Positions 16,386-25,200 of a DNA stretch of 32,952 nt are shown in pieces. Positions within the stretch are counted from its first letter, which is position 1. Every line of letters starts with the position of its first letter. The DNA comes from a virus, in IMG/VR virus record IMGVR_UViG_3300042893_001734, positions 1 to 32,952 of that record; one strand, 5' to 3'. A model generated the notes under the pieces. That model was not told the origin of the DNA and searched no databases. It worked only from the letters and a program-made list of their open reading frames with translations. Position numbers and translations under genes: made by a program.

Positions 16386-17759
16386 ATGAATAAGAATTTT
16401 GATTACTTAGGGAACACATTTCAGCTACAACTTTTAAACCAAATTATTGTAGACAAAGAGTTCTCTACCACAATTATGGACGTAATTGAGAGCTCATATT
16501 TTGATAACAAATACTTTAAAATCATCTTACAGATGGTTAAGGAGTATCACAAAAAATATGAATCTACTCCCAACTTTGAAACTCTTGAGCAGATTGTTAA
16601 ATCTGAAATAACTCAAGAACTTGTTGCCAAGATTGTCTTGGACACATTAAAGCAAATCAAAGATGCTCCCGATGAGGGAACATTATTTGTTCAAGAAAAA
16701 GCCTTGAAATTCTGTAAACAACAGGAACTTCAAAAGGCGATGGACAGAGCTCAAAAAATTATTAATGAAGGGGATTTTGAATCTTATGATAAAGTTGAAG
16801 GACTCGTTCGTGAGGCATTACAAGTCGGAGAAAGAGACACGGGAATTACCGATATTTTCTCTAACTTGGATACAGTTTTGGATGAGGATTATAGACATCC
16901 AATTCCAATGGGAATACCAGGAATTGATAAATTGTTAAAAGGTGGTTTGGCAAAAGGTGAGATTGGTGTTATCCTTGCTCCAACTGGAGTTGGTAAGACA
17001 ACAATCTTAACTAAGATTGCCAACACCGCATTTAACTTGGGTTATAACGTTCTTCAAATTTTCTTTGAGGACAACCCGAAGATTGTTCAAAGAAAACATT
17101 TTACCCTTTGGACTGGAATTGCTCCCGATAACTTGGTTCAACATAAAGAAGAAGTTATGGAAAAAATTGGGCAAATCAAAGAGACAATGAAAAATGAATT
17201 GGTGTTAAAGAAATTACCATCGGATTCAATGACAATGTCTCAAATTAAAAACCAAGTAAGAAAAATGATTGCCGACGGAAACAAATTGGATTTGATTCTA
17301 TTGGATTATATTGATTGCGTGGTTCCAGAATCATCATCAAAAGATGAATGGAAAGCTGAGGGTTCAGTTATGAGAGGGTTTGAAGCAATGTGTCACGAGT
17401 TATCATTGGTGGGATGGACAGCAACACAAGGTAATAGGTCATCAATTTCATCAGAAGTTGTAACAACCGACCAAATGGGTGGGTCAATTAAAAAGGCTCA
17501 AGTAGGACACGTAATCATTTCCGTGGCAAAAACATTACAACAAAAGGAAATGAATCTAGCAACCATCGCAATTACCAAATCACGTATTGGTAAAGACGGG
17601 GTTGTGTTTGAAAACTGTAAATTTGATAACGAATTGTTAGAAATTGATACAGATAGTTCAGTTACCTTCTTAGGATTCGAAGGTCAACAAGAAGAAAGAA
17701 AACGTGACAGAGTAAAAGAATTACTCGAAAAAAGGAAATTAAGAGAACAACAGCAATAA
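16386..17759 (+). CDS. gp41: gp41-like replicative DNA helicase (DnaB family)
   Basis: The 457-residue product has the two-part DnaB/gp41 plan: a helical N-terminal domain (residues about 1-150) and a RecA-like motor. Motor landmarks are GIPGIDKLLKGGLAKGE (177-192), Walker A APTGVGKTT (198-206), the candidate catalytic Glu in FFEDN (E228), Walker B LILLDYID (303-310) and the sensor-type motif GWTATQGNR (343-351). T4 gp41 is 475 residues, so length agrees. It would form the hexameric 5'-3' helicase on the lagging strand. The C-terminus is highly charged (EERKRDRVKELLEKRKLRE) and could contact primase or loader. No primase gene is in this window. Confidence 0.92.
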   Translation: MNKNFDYLGNTFQLQLLNQIIVDKEFSTTIMDVIESSYFDNKYFKIILQMVKEYHKKYESTPNFETLEQIVKSEITQELVAKIVLDTLKQIKDAPDEGTLFVQEKALKFCKQQELQKAMDRAQKIINEGDFESYDKVEGLVREALQVGERDTGITDIFSNLDTVLDEDYRHPIPMGIPGIDKLLKGGLAKGEIGVILAPTGVGKTTILTKIANTAFNLGYNVLQIFFEDNPKIVQRKHFTLWTGIAPDNLVQHKEEVMEKIGQIKETMKNELVLKKLPSDSMTMSQIKNQVRKMIADGNKLDLILLDYIDCVVPESSSKDEWKAEGSVMRGFEAMCHELSLVGWTATQGNRSSISSEVVTTDQMGGSIKKAQVGHVIISVAKTLQQKEMNLATIAITKSRIGKDGVVFENCKFDNELLEIDTDSSVTFLGFEGQQEERKRDRVKELLEKRKLREQQQ

Positions 17760-17788
17760 AAATAAAATAAATAATTTAAATTAAAACT

Positions 17789-19648
17789 ATGGACGCATCT
17801 CAAAAGATATTGTCTGACCTAACGGTCTATATGAAGTACGCAAAATTTCTCCCTGAATACAACAGGAGAGAAACGTGGGAAGAATTAGTAACGCGTAATA
17901 TGAACATGCACATCAAAAAGTACCCTGAATTAGGCGGGGAAATTGTTGAAGCATACAAATACGTTTACGATAAAAAAGTATTACCTTCAATGAGGTCAAT
18001 GCAGTTTGGTGGTAAACCAATTGAAATAAGCCCAAACAGAATTTATAATTGTGCTTATTTACCAATCGACCACTTGGATGCTTTTTCTGAAGCAATGTTC
18101 TTATTATTAGGTGGTACTGGTGTGGGTTATTCAGTACAAAAACATCACGTAGAACAATTACCTGAAATTAGAAAACCAAACGCAAATAGAAAAAGAAGAT
18201 TCTTAATTGGTGATTCAATCGAAGGATGGGCAGATGCGATTAAAGTATTATTCAAGTCATACTTTGGTGACCAATTATCAACTCCTGAATTTGATTTCTC
18301 TGATATCAGAGCAAAAGGAGCTCAACTTGTAACATCAGGTGGTAAAGCACCAGGTCCTCAACCATTGAAAGATTGTCTTCACAAACTAAAAAGTATGTTG
18401 GAAGCAAAAGAAGATGGTGAAAAATTATCTCCAATTGAAGTTCACGATATGGTTTGTCATATTGCTGACGCAGTACTTGCAGGTGGAATTAGAAGAGCGG
18501 CACTTATTTCGTTATTCTCTGCTGATGACCAAGAAATGATTTCTTGTAAGGCAGGTTCTTGGTGGGAACAAAATCCACAACGTGGTAGAGCTAATAACTC
18601 AGCAGCGTTGTTAAGACACAAAATTACAAAAGAATTCTTTATGGATTTATGGAAACGTGTTGAAGCATCAGGAGCAGGTGAACCTGGTATCTATTTCACA
18701 AACGATAAAGATTGGGGAACTAACCCTTGTTGTGAAATCGCACTTCGTCCAAACCAATTCTGTAACTTATGTGAGGTAAATGTTTCTGATATTGAATCAC
18801 AAGAAGATTTAAATGGTCGTGTTAAAGCGGCGGCGTTCATCGGAACATTACAGGCGGGTTATACTAATTTCCATTATCTTCGTGATATTTGGAAAAGAAC
18901 AACTGAAAAAGATGCCTTAATTGGTGTATCTATGACAGGTATTGGTTCAGGTGTTGTATTAGGTTATAATATGAAAGAAGCTGCTAAGATTGTTAAAGAA
19001 GAAAATGTAAGAATTGCTACCTTAATTGGAATTAACAAATCAGCAAGAACAACAACGGTTAAACCTGCGGGAACGACATCGTTAACATTAGGAACATCAT
19101 CAGGTATTCATGCTTGGCATAATGATTATTACGTTCGTCGTATTCGTGTTGGAAAGAATGAAGCAATTTACAAATACTTATCTGAAAATCACCCTGAGTT
19201 AGTTGAGGATGAATATTTCCGTCCACATGATACAGCGGTAATCTCAGTTCCACAAAAAGCACCTGAAGGTTCTATCTTAAGAACTGAAAGTCCATTCCAA
19301 TTATTAGAACGTGTTAAAAAAATTACACAAGAATGGGTTAGACCTGGACACAGAACTGGTTCAAATACACATAACGTATCTGCAACAATTAGTTTAAAAC
19401 CTGAAGATTGGGAATTAGCTGGTGAGTGGATGTGGAACAACAGAGAATTTTACAATGGACTATCTGTATTACCTTACGATAATGGTTCGTATACTCAAGC
19501 ACCATTTACCGATTGTACCAAAGAAGAATTTGAAAAAATGTTTGAAAAATTACATTCAATCGACTTAAAAAATGTTGTTGAGATGAGCGATGAAACAGAT
19601 TTAAGTGGTGAGATAGCGTGTGGAGCACTTGGATGTGAAATCAAATAA
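17789..19648 (+). CDS. nrdJ: Adenosylcobalamin-dependent (class II) ribonucleoside-triphosphate reductase
   Basis: The 619-residue product matches the monomeric class II reductase of the Lactobacillus leichmannii type. It would reduce ribonucleotides to deoxyribonucleotides in the cytoplasm, using adenosylcobalamin to generate the thiyl radical. The active-site motif N312-P-C314-C-E316 matches N406/C408/E410 of that enzyme, and C325 lies exactly 11 residues after C314, as C419 does after C408. C88 (YNCAYLP) matches the partner C119. The C-terminal re-reduction pair is C611/C616 (CGALGC), 4 residues from the end. Other family landmarks are GGTGVGYSVQ (108-117) and PAGTTSLTLGTSSGIH. The family member is about 739 residues, so this is a compact version. 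No class I small subunit or class III activase gene is in the window, which fits class II. It follows the helicase gene by 29 nt. Confidence 0.9.
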   Translation: MDASQKILSDLTVYMKYAKFLPEYNRRETWEELVTRNMNMHIKKYPELGGEIVEAYKYVYDKKVLPSMRSMQFGGKPIEISPNRIYNCAYLPIDHLDAFSEAMFLLLGGTGVGYSVQKHHVEQLPEIRKPNANRKRRFLIGDSIEGWADAIKVLFKSYFGDQLSTPEFDFSDIRAKGAQLVTSGGKAPGPQPLKDCLHKLKSMLEAKEDGEKLSPIEVHDMVCHIADAVLAGGIRRAALISLFSADDQEMISCKAGSWWEQNPQRGRANNSAALLRHKITKEFFMDLWKRVEASGAGEPGIYFTNDKDWGTNPCCEIALRPNQFCNLCEVNVSDIESQEDLNGRVKAAAFIGTLQAGYTNFHYLRDIWKRTTEKDALIGVSMTGIGSGVVLGYNMKEAAKIVKEENVRIATLIGINKSARTTTVKPAGTTSLTLGTSSGIHAWHNDYYVRRIRVGKNEAIYKYLSENHPELVEDEYFRPHDTAVISVPQKAPEGSILRTESPFQLLERVKKITQEWVRPGHRTGSNTHNVSATISLKPEDWELAGEWMWNNREFYNGLSVLPYDNGSYTQAPFTDCTKEEFEKMFEKLHSIDLKNVVEMSDETDLSGEIACGALGCEIK

Positions 19649-19656
19649 TTCATAAT

Positions 19657-19860
19657 ATGGATTTAAATAATAACAAAAGGGAGAAGTCGAATAAACTTCT
19701 CCCTTCTGATTTTTACTACGATAAGTTTGGTAATATGGTTTTTACAGAAGAATACCATATAAGAAGGGGTGTTTGTTGTGGTTCAGGTTGTAGACATTGT
19801 CCTTTTGACCCTACACATACAAAAGGTAATAGAAATATTCACACTTCAATAAAAAAATAA
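19657..19860 (+). CDS. DUF5522-like Cys-rich small protein
   Basis: The 67-residue product closely matches the conserved core of DUF5522: FYYDKFGNMVFTEEYHIRRG followed by VCCGSGCRHCPFDP (residues 39-52), giving Cys40, Cys41, Cys45 and Cys48 plus His34 and His47. This could bind a metal. The family's function is unknown to me. The gene starts 8 nt after the stop of the class II reductase, so the two are surely co-transcribed. A role linked to reductase or redox chemistry is a guess from position only. The conservation of the Cys motif across a distant host protein makes acquisition from a bacterial host likely. Confidence 0.75.
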   Translation: MDLNNNKREKSNKLLPSDFYYDKFGNMVFTEEYHIRRGVCCGSGCRHCPFDPTHTKGNRNIHTSIKK

Positions 19861-19866
19861 TCTAAG

Positions 19867-19879
19867 TATATTTATGTTA
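19867..19879 (+). promoter_or_regulatory. Candidate phage promoter element TATATTTATGTTA
   Basis: This is the third copy of the intergenic 13-mer, with one base changed. It fills most of the 20-nt gap between the DUF5522-like gene and the gp25-like gene, ending 1 nt before the ATG at 19881. If it is a -10 element, the transcript would start at or inside the gp25-like gene, so it may instead serve another purpose or be coincidental. No TTTG lies about 20 nt upstream. Confidence 0.3.
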
Positions 19880-19880
19880 T

Positions 19881-20351
19881 ATGGCAAACGGTACAACATA
19901 TGGTCTTAATTTTCCATTCAGAGATTCTGAAAGGGGTGATTACTTAGAATTAACCCAATTACAACAACAAGAAATAAAGGCTGATTTGATTCATCTTTTA
20001 TTAACTCGAAAAGGTTCAAGGTATTATTTACCAACTTTTGGTACTAGATTGTATGAATTTTTATTTGAACCATTTGATGGTTTAACATTTAATGCTATTG
20101 AATCTGACATTAGAGATGCGGTTGAAAATTTTATGCCAAATCTTTTAATAAATAATTTAACAATAACACCCGCAGACCCACAAGAAGAATTGGACATTGC
20201 TACAGGGCAAAACTCTGCAGGAACTAGTGAATCTTCGGTTTATAGATTTCCTGGTAAAGGAACATCAGAATATACAGCAAAAATAAGATTAGATTATTCT
20301 ACAAATGGTTCAACATTTGCTCAGAGTGATTTTGTGATTATCAATATTTAA
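19881..20351 (+). CDS. gp25: gp25-like baseplate wedge protein
   Basis: The 156-residue product belongs to the gp25/GPW family that links the wedge to the sheath in contractile tails. The family core is visible: QQEIKADLIHLLLTRKGSRY, then PTFGTRLYEFLFEP, then DIRDAVENFMPNL. T4 gp25 is 132 residues; the extra length sits in a Gly/Ser-rich loop (ATGQNSAGTSESS, about residues 107-120). The gp6-like gene starts 5 nt after its stop, as expected for the gp25-gp6 order of T4-like phages, so the pair is one operon. The start ATG follows an A/T-rich leader without a Shine-Dalgarno sequence. Confidence 0.9.
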   Translation: MANGTTYGLNFPFRDSERGDYLELTQLQQQEIKADLIHLLLTRKGSRYYLPTFGTRLYEFLFEPFDGLTFNAIESDIRDAVENFMPNLLINNLTITPADPQEELDIATGQNSAGTSESSVYRFPGKGTSEYTAKIRLDYSTNGSTFAQSDFVIINI

Positions 20352-20356
20352 TAGAA

Positions 20357-22195
20357 ATGGCAAATAACAAAATATCGTACACAACCAGAGATTTCCAAGG
20401 AATAAGAACTGAATTATTAAATTACGTAAAAACGTATTACCCTGAATTAATTCAGGATTTTAATGATGCTTCGGTGTTCTCGGTTTTCCTTGATTTAAAT
20501 GCTGCCGTTGCAGATAACTTAAACTATCAAATTGATAGAAGTATTCAGGAAACTGTATTACAATATGCTCAACAAAGGTCTTCAATTTATAATATTGCAA
20601 GAACTTATGGTTTAAAATTACCGGGTCAAAGACCATCAGTTGCTTTAGTTGATTTTTCAGTTACGGTTCCTGCCTTTGGTGATAAGGAAGATGAAAGATA
20701 TCTTGGAACATTATTAAGAGGTTCACAAGTAACTGGCGCTGGTGTTGTATTTGAAAATGTTTATGATATTGATTTTGCTTCACCATATAATTCTCAAGGT
20801 TATCCTAATAGATTAAAAATACCAAATTTTAATTCTAATAATGTTCTTGTAAATTATACAATTACAAAACGAGAAATGGTTGTTAATGGTATAACCAAAG
20901 TGTTTAAAAGAGTAATTGGCGCGAATGATGTTAAACCATTCTTTGAATTATTTTTACCTGAAAAGAATGTGCTTGGTGTTACAAGTGTATTATTAAAAAG
21001 TGGAACAGAATATACAAATATTCCAACAACCGCAGAATTTTTAGGTTTATCGAATAGATGGTATGAGGTTGATGCGTTGGCTGAAGATAGAGTTTTTATT
21101 GAAGACCCTACCAAAGTTTCTGACCAACCAGGTATTAAAGTTGGTAAATATATTCAAACACAAGATAGATTTATAACAGAATATACTCCTGAAGGATTTA
21201 AAAAGATGACATTTGGTGGTGGTACAAATACCGCTCAAGACCAATTAAATCAATTTACAACACTTGGGGTTACTTTGGATTTACAAAGATATTCTAATAA
21301 CATTTCATTAGGTTCAACATTAACACCTAATTCGACATTGTTCATTCAATATAGAGTTGGTGGTGGATTGTCAACAAACTTGGGAACAAGTGTTATTACT
21401 CAAATTGGTACTGTATCATTCTCAGTAAATGGTCCATCAGAGGCAACAAACTCATCAGTAGTTAACTCTTTAAGATGTACTAATGTAACTGCCGCAGTTG
21501 GTGGAGCTGGTGTTCCTTCATTAGAGGAAATTAGAAATTATGTTTCATTTAACTTTTCAGCTCAAAAAAGAGCGGTTACCGTTCAAGATTATGAGTCGTT
21601 GATTAGAAATATGCCGGCAGAGTTCGGAGCTCCTGCTAAGGTATCAATAACGGAAAATGATAATAAAATTTTAATTCAAATATTATCTTACGATACTTCA
21701 GGTAAGTTAACTAATATTGTATCAAATACTTTAAGACAAAATATTGCCAATTATTTATCAAACTATCGAATGATGAATGATTATATTTCAATCTTTACTG
21801 CTGAGGTTATTGACTTAGGTGTTGAGGTTTCAATCGTTTTAGATTCGGCACAAAACTCAGGACAAGTAATTTCAAGTGTTATTGATAAGATTTCGGCATA
21901 CTTTAATCCACAAACAAGAGAATTAGGACAAAACGTTTATCTATCTGAGATAAAGAGTTTAATTCAAAATACAAATGGTGTTTTAACCGTTGCTGGTTTA
22001 GATATATTCAACCAAGTTGGTGGTCAGTATTCTTCAGCGGAGACTTCAATGTCATATGCAGATGCTGAAACAAAACTTATTTCAACGGTTGACGATACAA
22101 TTTTTGCTCAACCTTCACAGGTTTATCAAATCAGATATCCAACTAAAGATATTAAAGTTTCAGTTAAAAACTTTCAATCAGTTACTTTCTCTTAA
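20357..22195 (+). CDS. gp6: gp6-like baseplate wedge protein
   Basis: The 612-residue product matches gp6/baseplate J-like wedge proteins. N-terminal landmarks are YTTRDFQGIRTELLNYVKTYYP, then DFNDASVFSVFLDLNAAVADNL and a helix-rich stretch (QRSSIYNIARTYGLKLPGQ). The C-terminal half has FNFSAQKRAVTVQDYESLI and RNMPAEFGAPAKV, the typical gp6-family 'tongue' region. Length is near T4 gp6 (660). In T4 this protein forms the core ring of the baseplate with gp7 and gp25. Here it follows the gp25-like gene by 5 nt, and a giant gene follows after a 93-nt gap. Confidence 0.9.
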   Translation: MANNKISYTTRDFQGIRTELLNYVKTYYPELIQDFNDASVFSVFLDLNAAVADNLNYQIDRSIQETVLQYAQQRSSIYNIARTYGLKLPGQRPSVALVDFSVTVPAFGDKEDERYLGTLLRGSQVTGAGVVFENVYDIDFASPYNSQGYPNRLKIPNFNSNNVLVNYTITKREMVVNGITKVFKRVIGANDVKPFFELFLPEKNVLGVTSVLLKSGTEYTNIPTTAEFLGLSNRWYEVDALAEDRVFIEDPTKVSDQPGIKVGKYIQTQDRFITEYTPEGFKKMTFGGGTNTAQDQLNQFTTLGVTLDLQRYSNNISLGSTLTPNSTLFIQYRVGGGLSTNLGTSVITQIGTVSFSVNGPSEATNSSVVNSLRCTNVTAAVGGAGVPSLEEIRNYVSFNFSAQKRAVTVQDYESLIRNMPAEFGAPAKVSITENDNKILIQILSYDTSGKLTNIVSNTLRQNIANYLSNYRMMNDYISIFTAEVIDLGVEVSIVLDSAQNSGQVISSVIDKISAYFNPQTRELGQNVYLSEIKSLIQNTNGVLTVAGLDIFNQVGGQYSSAETSMSYADAETKLISTVDDTIFAQPSQVYQIRYPTKDIKVSVKNFQSVTFS

Positions 22196-22198
22196 CTG

Positions 22199-22286
22199 GT
22201 TTATTTATAAACACTTTAACTTATAATTAAATTGTGTGGGTACATTTTAAAAATTCCACATAAACTATTTATTAATTAAAGACATT
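22199..22286 (+). promoter_or_regulatory. Intergenic region with AT motifs and a weak hairpin before the giant gp7-position gene
   Basis: This 93-nt gap is one of the longest in the window. It holds a palindromic AT block (GTTTAT-TT-ATAAAC, 22199-22212), a hairpin pairing 22232-22239 with 22256-22263 (TGTGG/CCACA core, 16-nt loop), and TATTTAT cores at 22202-22208 and 22266-22272. The second core starts 23 nt before the ATG at 22289, as in two other gaps. A promoter and leader for the 1642-residue gene are plausible, but no -33 TTTG is clear. Confidence 0.35.
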
Positions 22287-22288
22287 AG

Positions 22289-25200
22289 ATGGGTCAATCA
22301 TATAGAATAAGAACTGAGCTTGGTATCAATAAAACAATTAATATTGAATTAGACCAAGATTTTGAGTTTTTAGAAATATTATCTTTAAAAATTCAACAAT
22401 CAGAGATTTATACAAGAAATTGTGCAAACTATGGTGTTGTTGTTGGTAGGGTTACTGCTAACAATGGTTTGGGATTACCAAATGCCCGAGTGTCTATTTT
22501 TATTCCTATTGATACTATTGATGAATCAAACCCTCTAATTTCAAGTATATACCCATACAAATCTCCAAATGATAGAAATGAAGATGGTTATAGATATAAT
22601 CTATTACCTTATGAAAAATCATATTCTAAACACGCCGCAACAGGAACATTACCAAGTAGGTTAGATGTTTTAACAGATAATACTGTTGTAGAGATTTACG
22701 ACAAGTATTACAAGTATACAACAAAAACAAATGATAGTGGTGACTATATGATAATGGGAGCTCCATTAGGTGGTCAAACTTTATTTATGGATGTTGACTT
22801 ATCTGATATCGGTGAGTTCTCTTTAACACCTCAGGATTTGATTAGAATGGGGTTGGCTACCGAAGCACAAGTTGCCGGTAACCAATTTAACACATCAACA
22901 GATTTAAATTCATTACCTCAAATTATAAACATACAACAGACAATCGATGTTGCTCCGTTGTGGGGTGACCCTGCGATTTGTCAGATTGCCGTTAGCAGGG
23001 CGGATTTTGATTTAAGAGATAATGCCAATATTGATATTCAACCAACTTCTGTTTTTATGGGTTCAATATTTTCAAGTCCTGATAATGTTGCTCTTCAAAG
23101 TAGTTTAGATATAACTCGAAATAGAGTTTGTAGACCTAAAGAAGCTTTAGGTAATCTTTGTGAGTTAATTTCAAGTCCTGGTCAAATATTATCAATAAGA
23201 CAAACAATCAATCAAGATGCCGATGGTAATCCAATATTAGAAGTACATCAATTAGAACAAGCCGGAAATATTATTGATGGAAATGGTGTGTGGTTAACTG
23301 AATTACCGATGAACTTAGATTACTATATAACCAATGAGTTTGGTGAAAAAGTATTATCTTATGACCCAACAATAGGTATTCCAACCAAAGCCAAGTATAG
23401 ATTTAAAGTTAAATGGCAACAACCTGAAACTTTAACTCAAACAACAAGACGAGCATATTTTTTAGTACCAAATGTCAGAGAATATGGGTGGTATTCACCG
23501 GTTTTAGACCCAATTGATTATCCTACAGGTACTATTCAATCAACTCAATTAAAAGGTTCATATTATTTTGGTTTAGATTGGTCAGGATATACTAATAGTA
23601 CTTCCGCAATAAACTGTGAAGACACTTTTTATGAATTTGATTTTAATAGAGTTTATACTGTTTCTGGTCTGATTGATGAATTTAAGAACGGAGAGAATAG
23701 AGGTAGGTTTGTTGGGATTAAGGAGATTAATAATAATGATTGTCAAACTATTGTTAATAAGTTTCCGGTCAATGATGGTGTTAGAAATTTTGATTTAATA
23801 TTTTTTATTGTTTCAATATTAATACAATTATTACAGATGATAGGTATTCCTTTACTTACTGCTTATCACGTAATTGCTTATCTTTGGAATAATTTTACGG
23901 GTCCTTTAATGGGTGTCATTATTGGGTATTTTCTTTCTAATGCTTTTTTAAACTTTTCTTTGGCGGCAGCATCTCTTGCAAATCTTGGATTTGCCCTTAT
24001 AGTCCCATTTATTGCTACGGCAATTCTTAATCTTGCAATTGCCGCTGGATTAACTGTAATTGCTTTAAAGTTTTACGGAAAAAAATTTGGTAGAATAAAA
24101 TTGCCATCATTATTATATCCGGCTTGTACTACTTGTGAATGTACTTCTGAAGTTACATATACTAAAAATGGTGAAATTCCATCTGGGTTATTATCACAAT
24201 TAAGTAATTCCGTTTTATATTATAATAATCTTACAAAGATAGATGGTTATGGATTTTTTGGTGGTGACCAAACAGATGTAAATGTTGCAGCAACGGCTTT
24301 TTCACAAGCAATTGGAACAAGAAATGAGGATATAAATAATCCATATGTTTTTAGGACTACAAAGTCTGAGATTGTCCTATTACCAAATGCATTACGAAGA
24401 TTATTTGCTTGGACGACAACACTACCATTGGCAGAAAGAATCAATACTTTTAATCTTAGAAAAAAATATTTTGATGGTGTAAATAAAATAAGTGTTACGT
24501 TTGATGTTGATTCAAATATAGGTAAAAAGCATTATGACAATACAACCACAATATTAGTGACACAAAAATGGGAATCTGGAACATTATTAACCTTTGTTAA
24601 TCCATCAACATCACAAGATAAAAATTATCTTTATACTGCGGATACGGTAGATTTTGGTGTTGTAACTGGAATTAGTGGAAGCACATTATTTCCAAATTAT
24701 ACTGGTGAAACCATAAATCCAATGGTTATTCAATATGCAACAGGACAAACAGGAAATGCTACTGTTGTTTATAATTTAACTAAAGGTTCAAATGAAATTA
24801 ATTACAAATATCCATCAGATATTGAATATTTTCAAGTATTAACCGCTATTACAGTATCTGATGCAATTAAACTTTGGACTGTACCTCCAAGTAGAACAGG
24901 AGGTAGTGGTTCTGCAAGTTTAAAATCAATAATTGAGGGATATACTAAAATTTATTGGAATAATACTGAAAGTGTTCCAATATTTTGGAGACCAGATACA
25001 AAAATTGTTCCTTCGGACCCTGATGAATATTTGTATTATAAAGATTTATTTGAGGATTACGATAATCAATATATAACAATTTTACAAAGAGGTGTTGACC
25101 CATATTCTCCAATGTATACAAATGAATATGGTATTGGTCGTCTTTTAGGTTTTCCAAAAGAAACTGATATTAAGTTTACGACATCAACAAGATTAAATAT

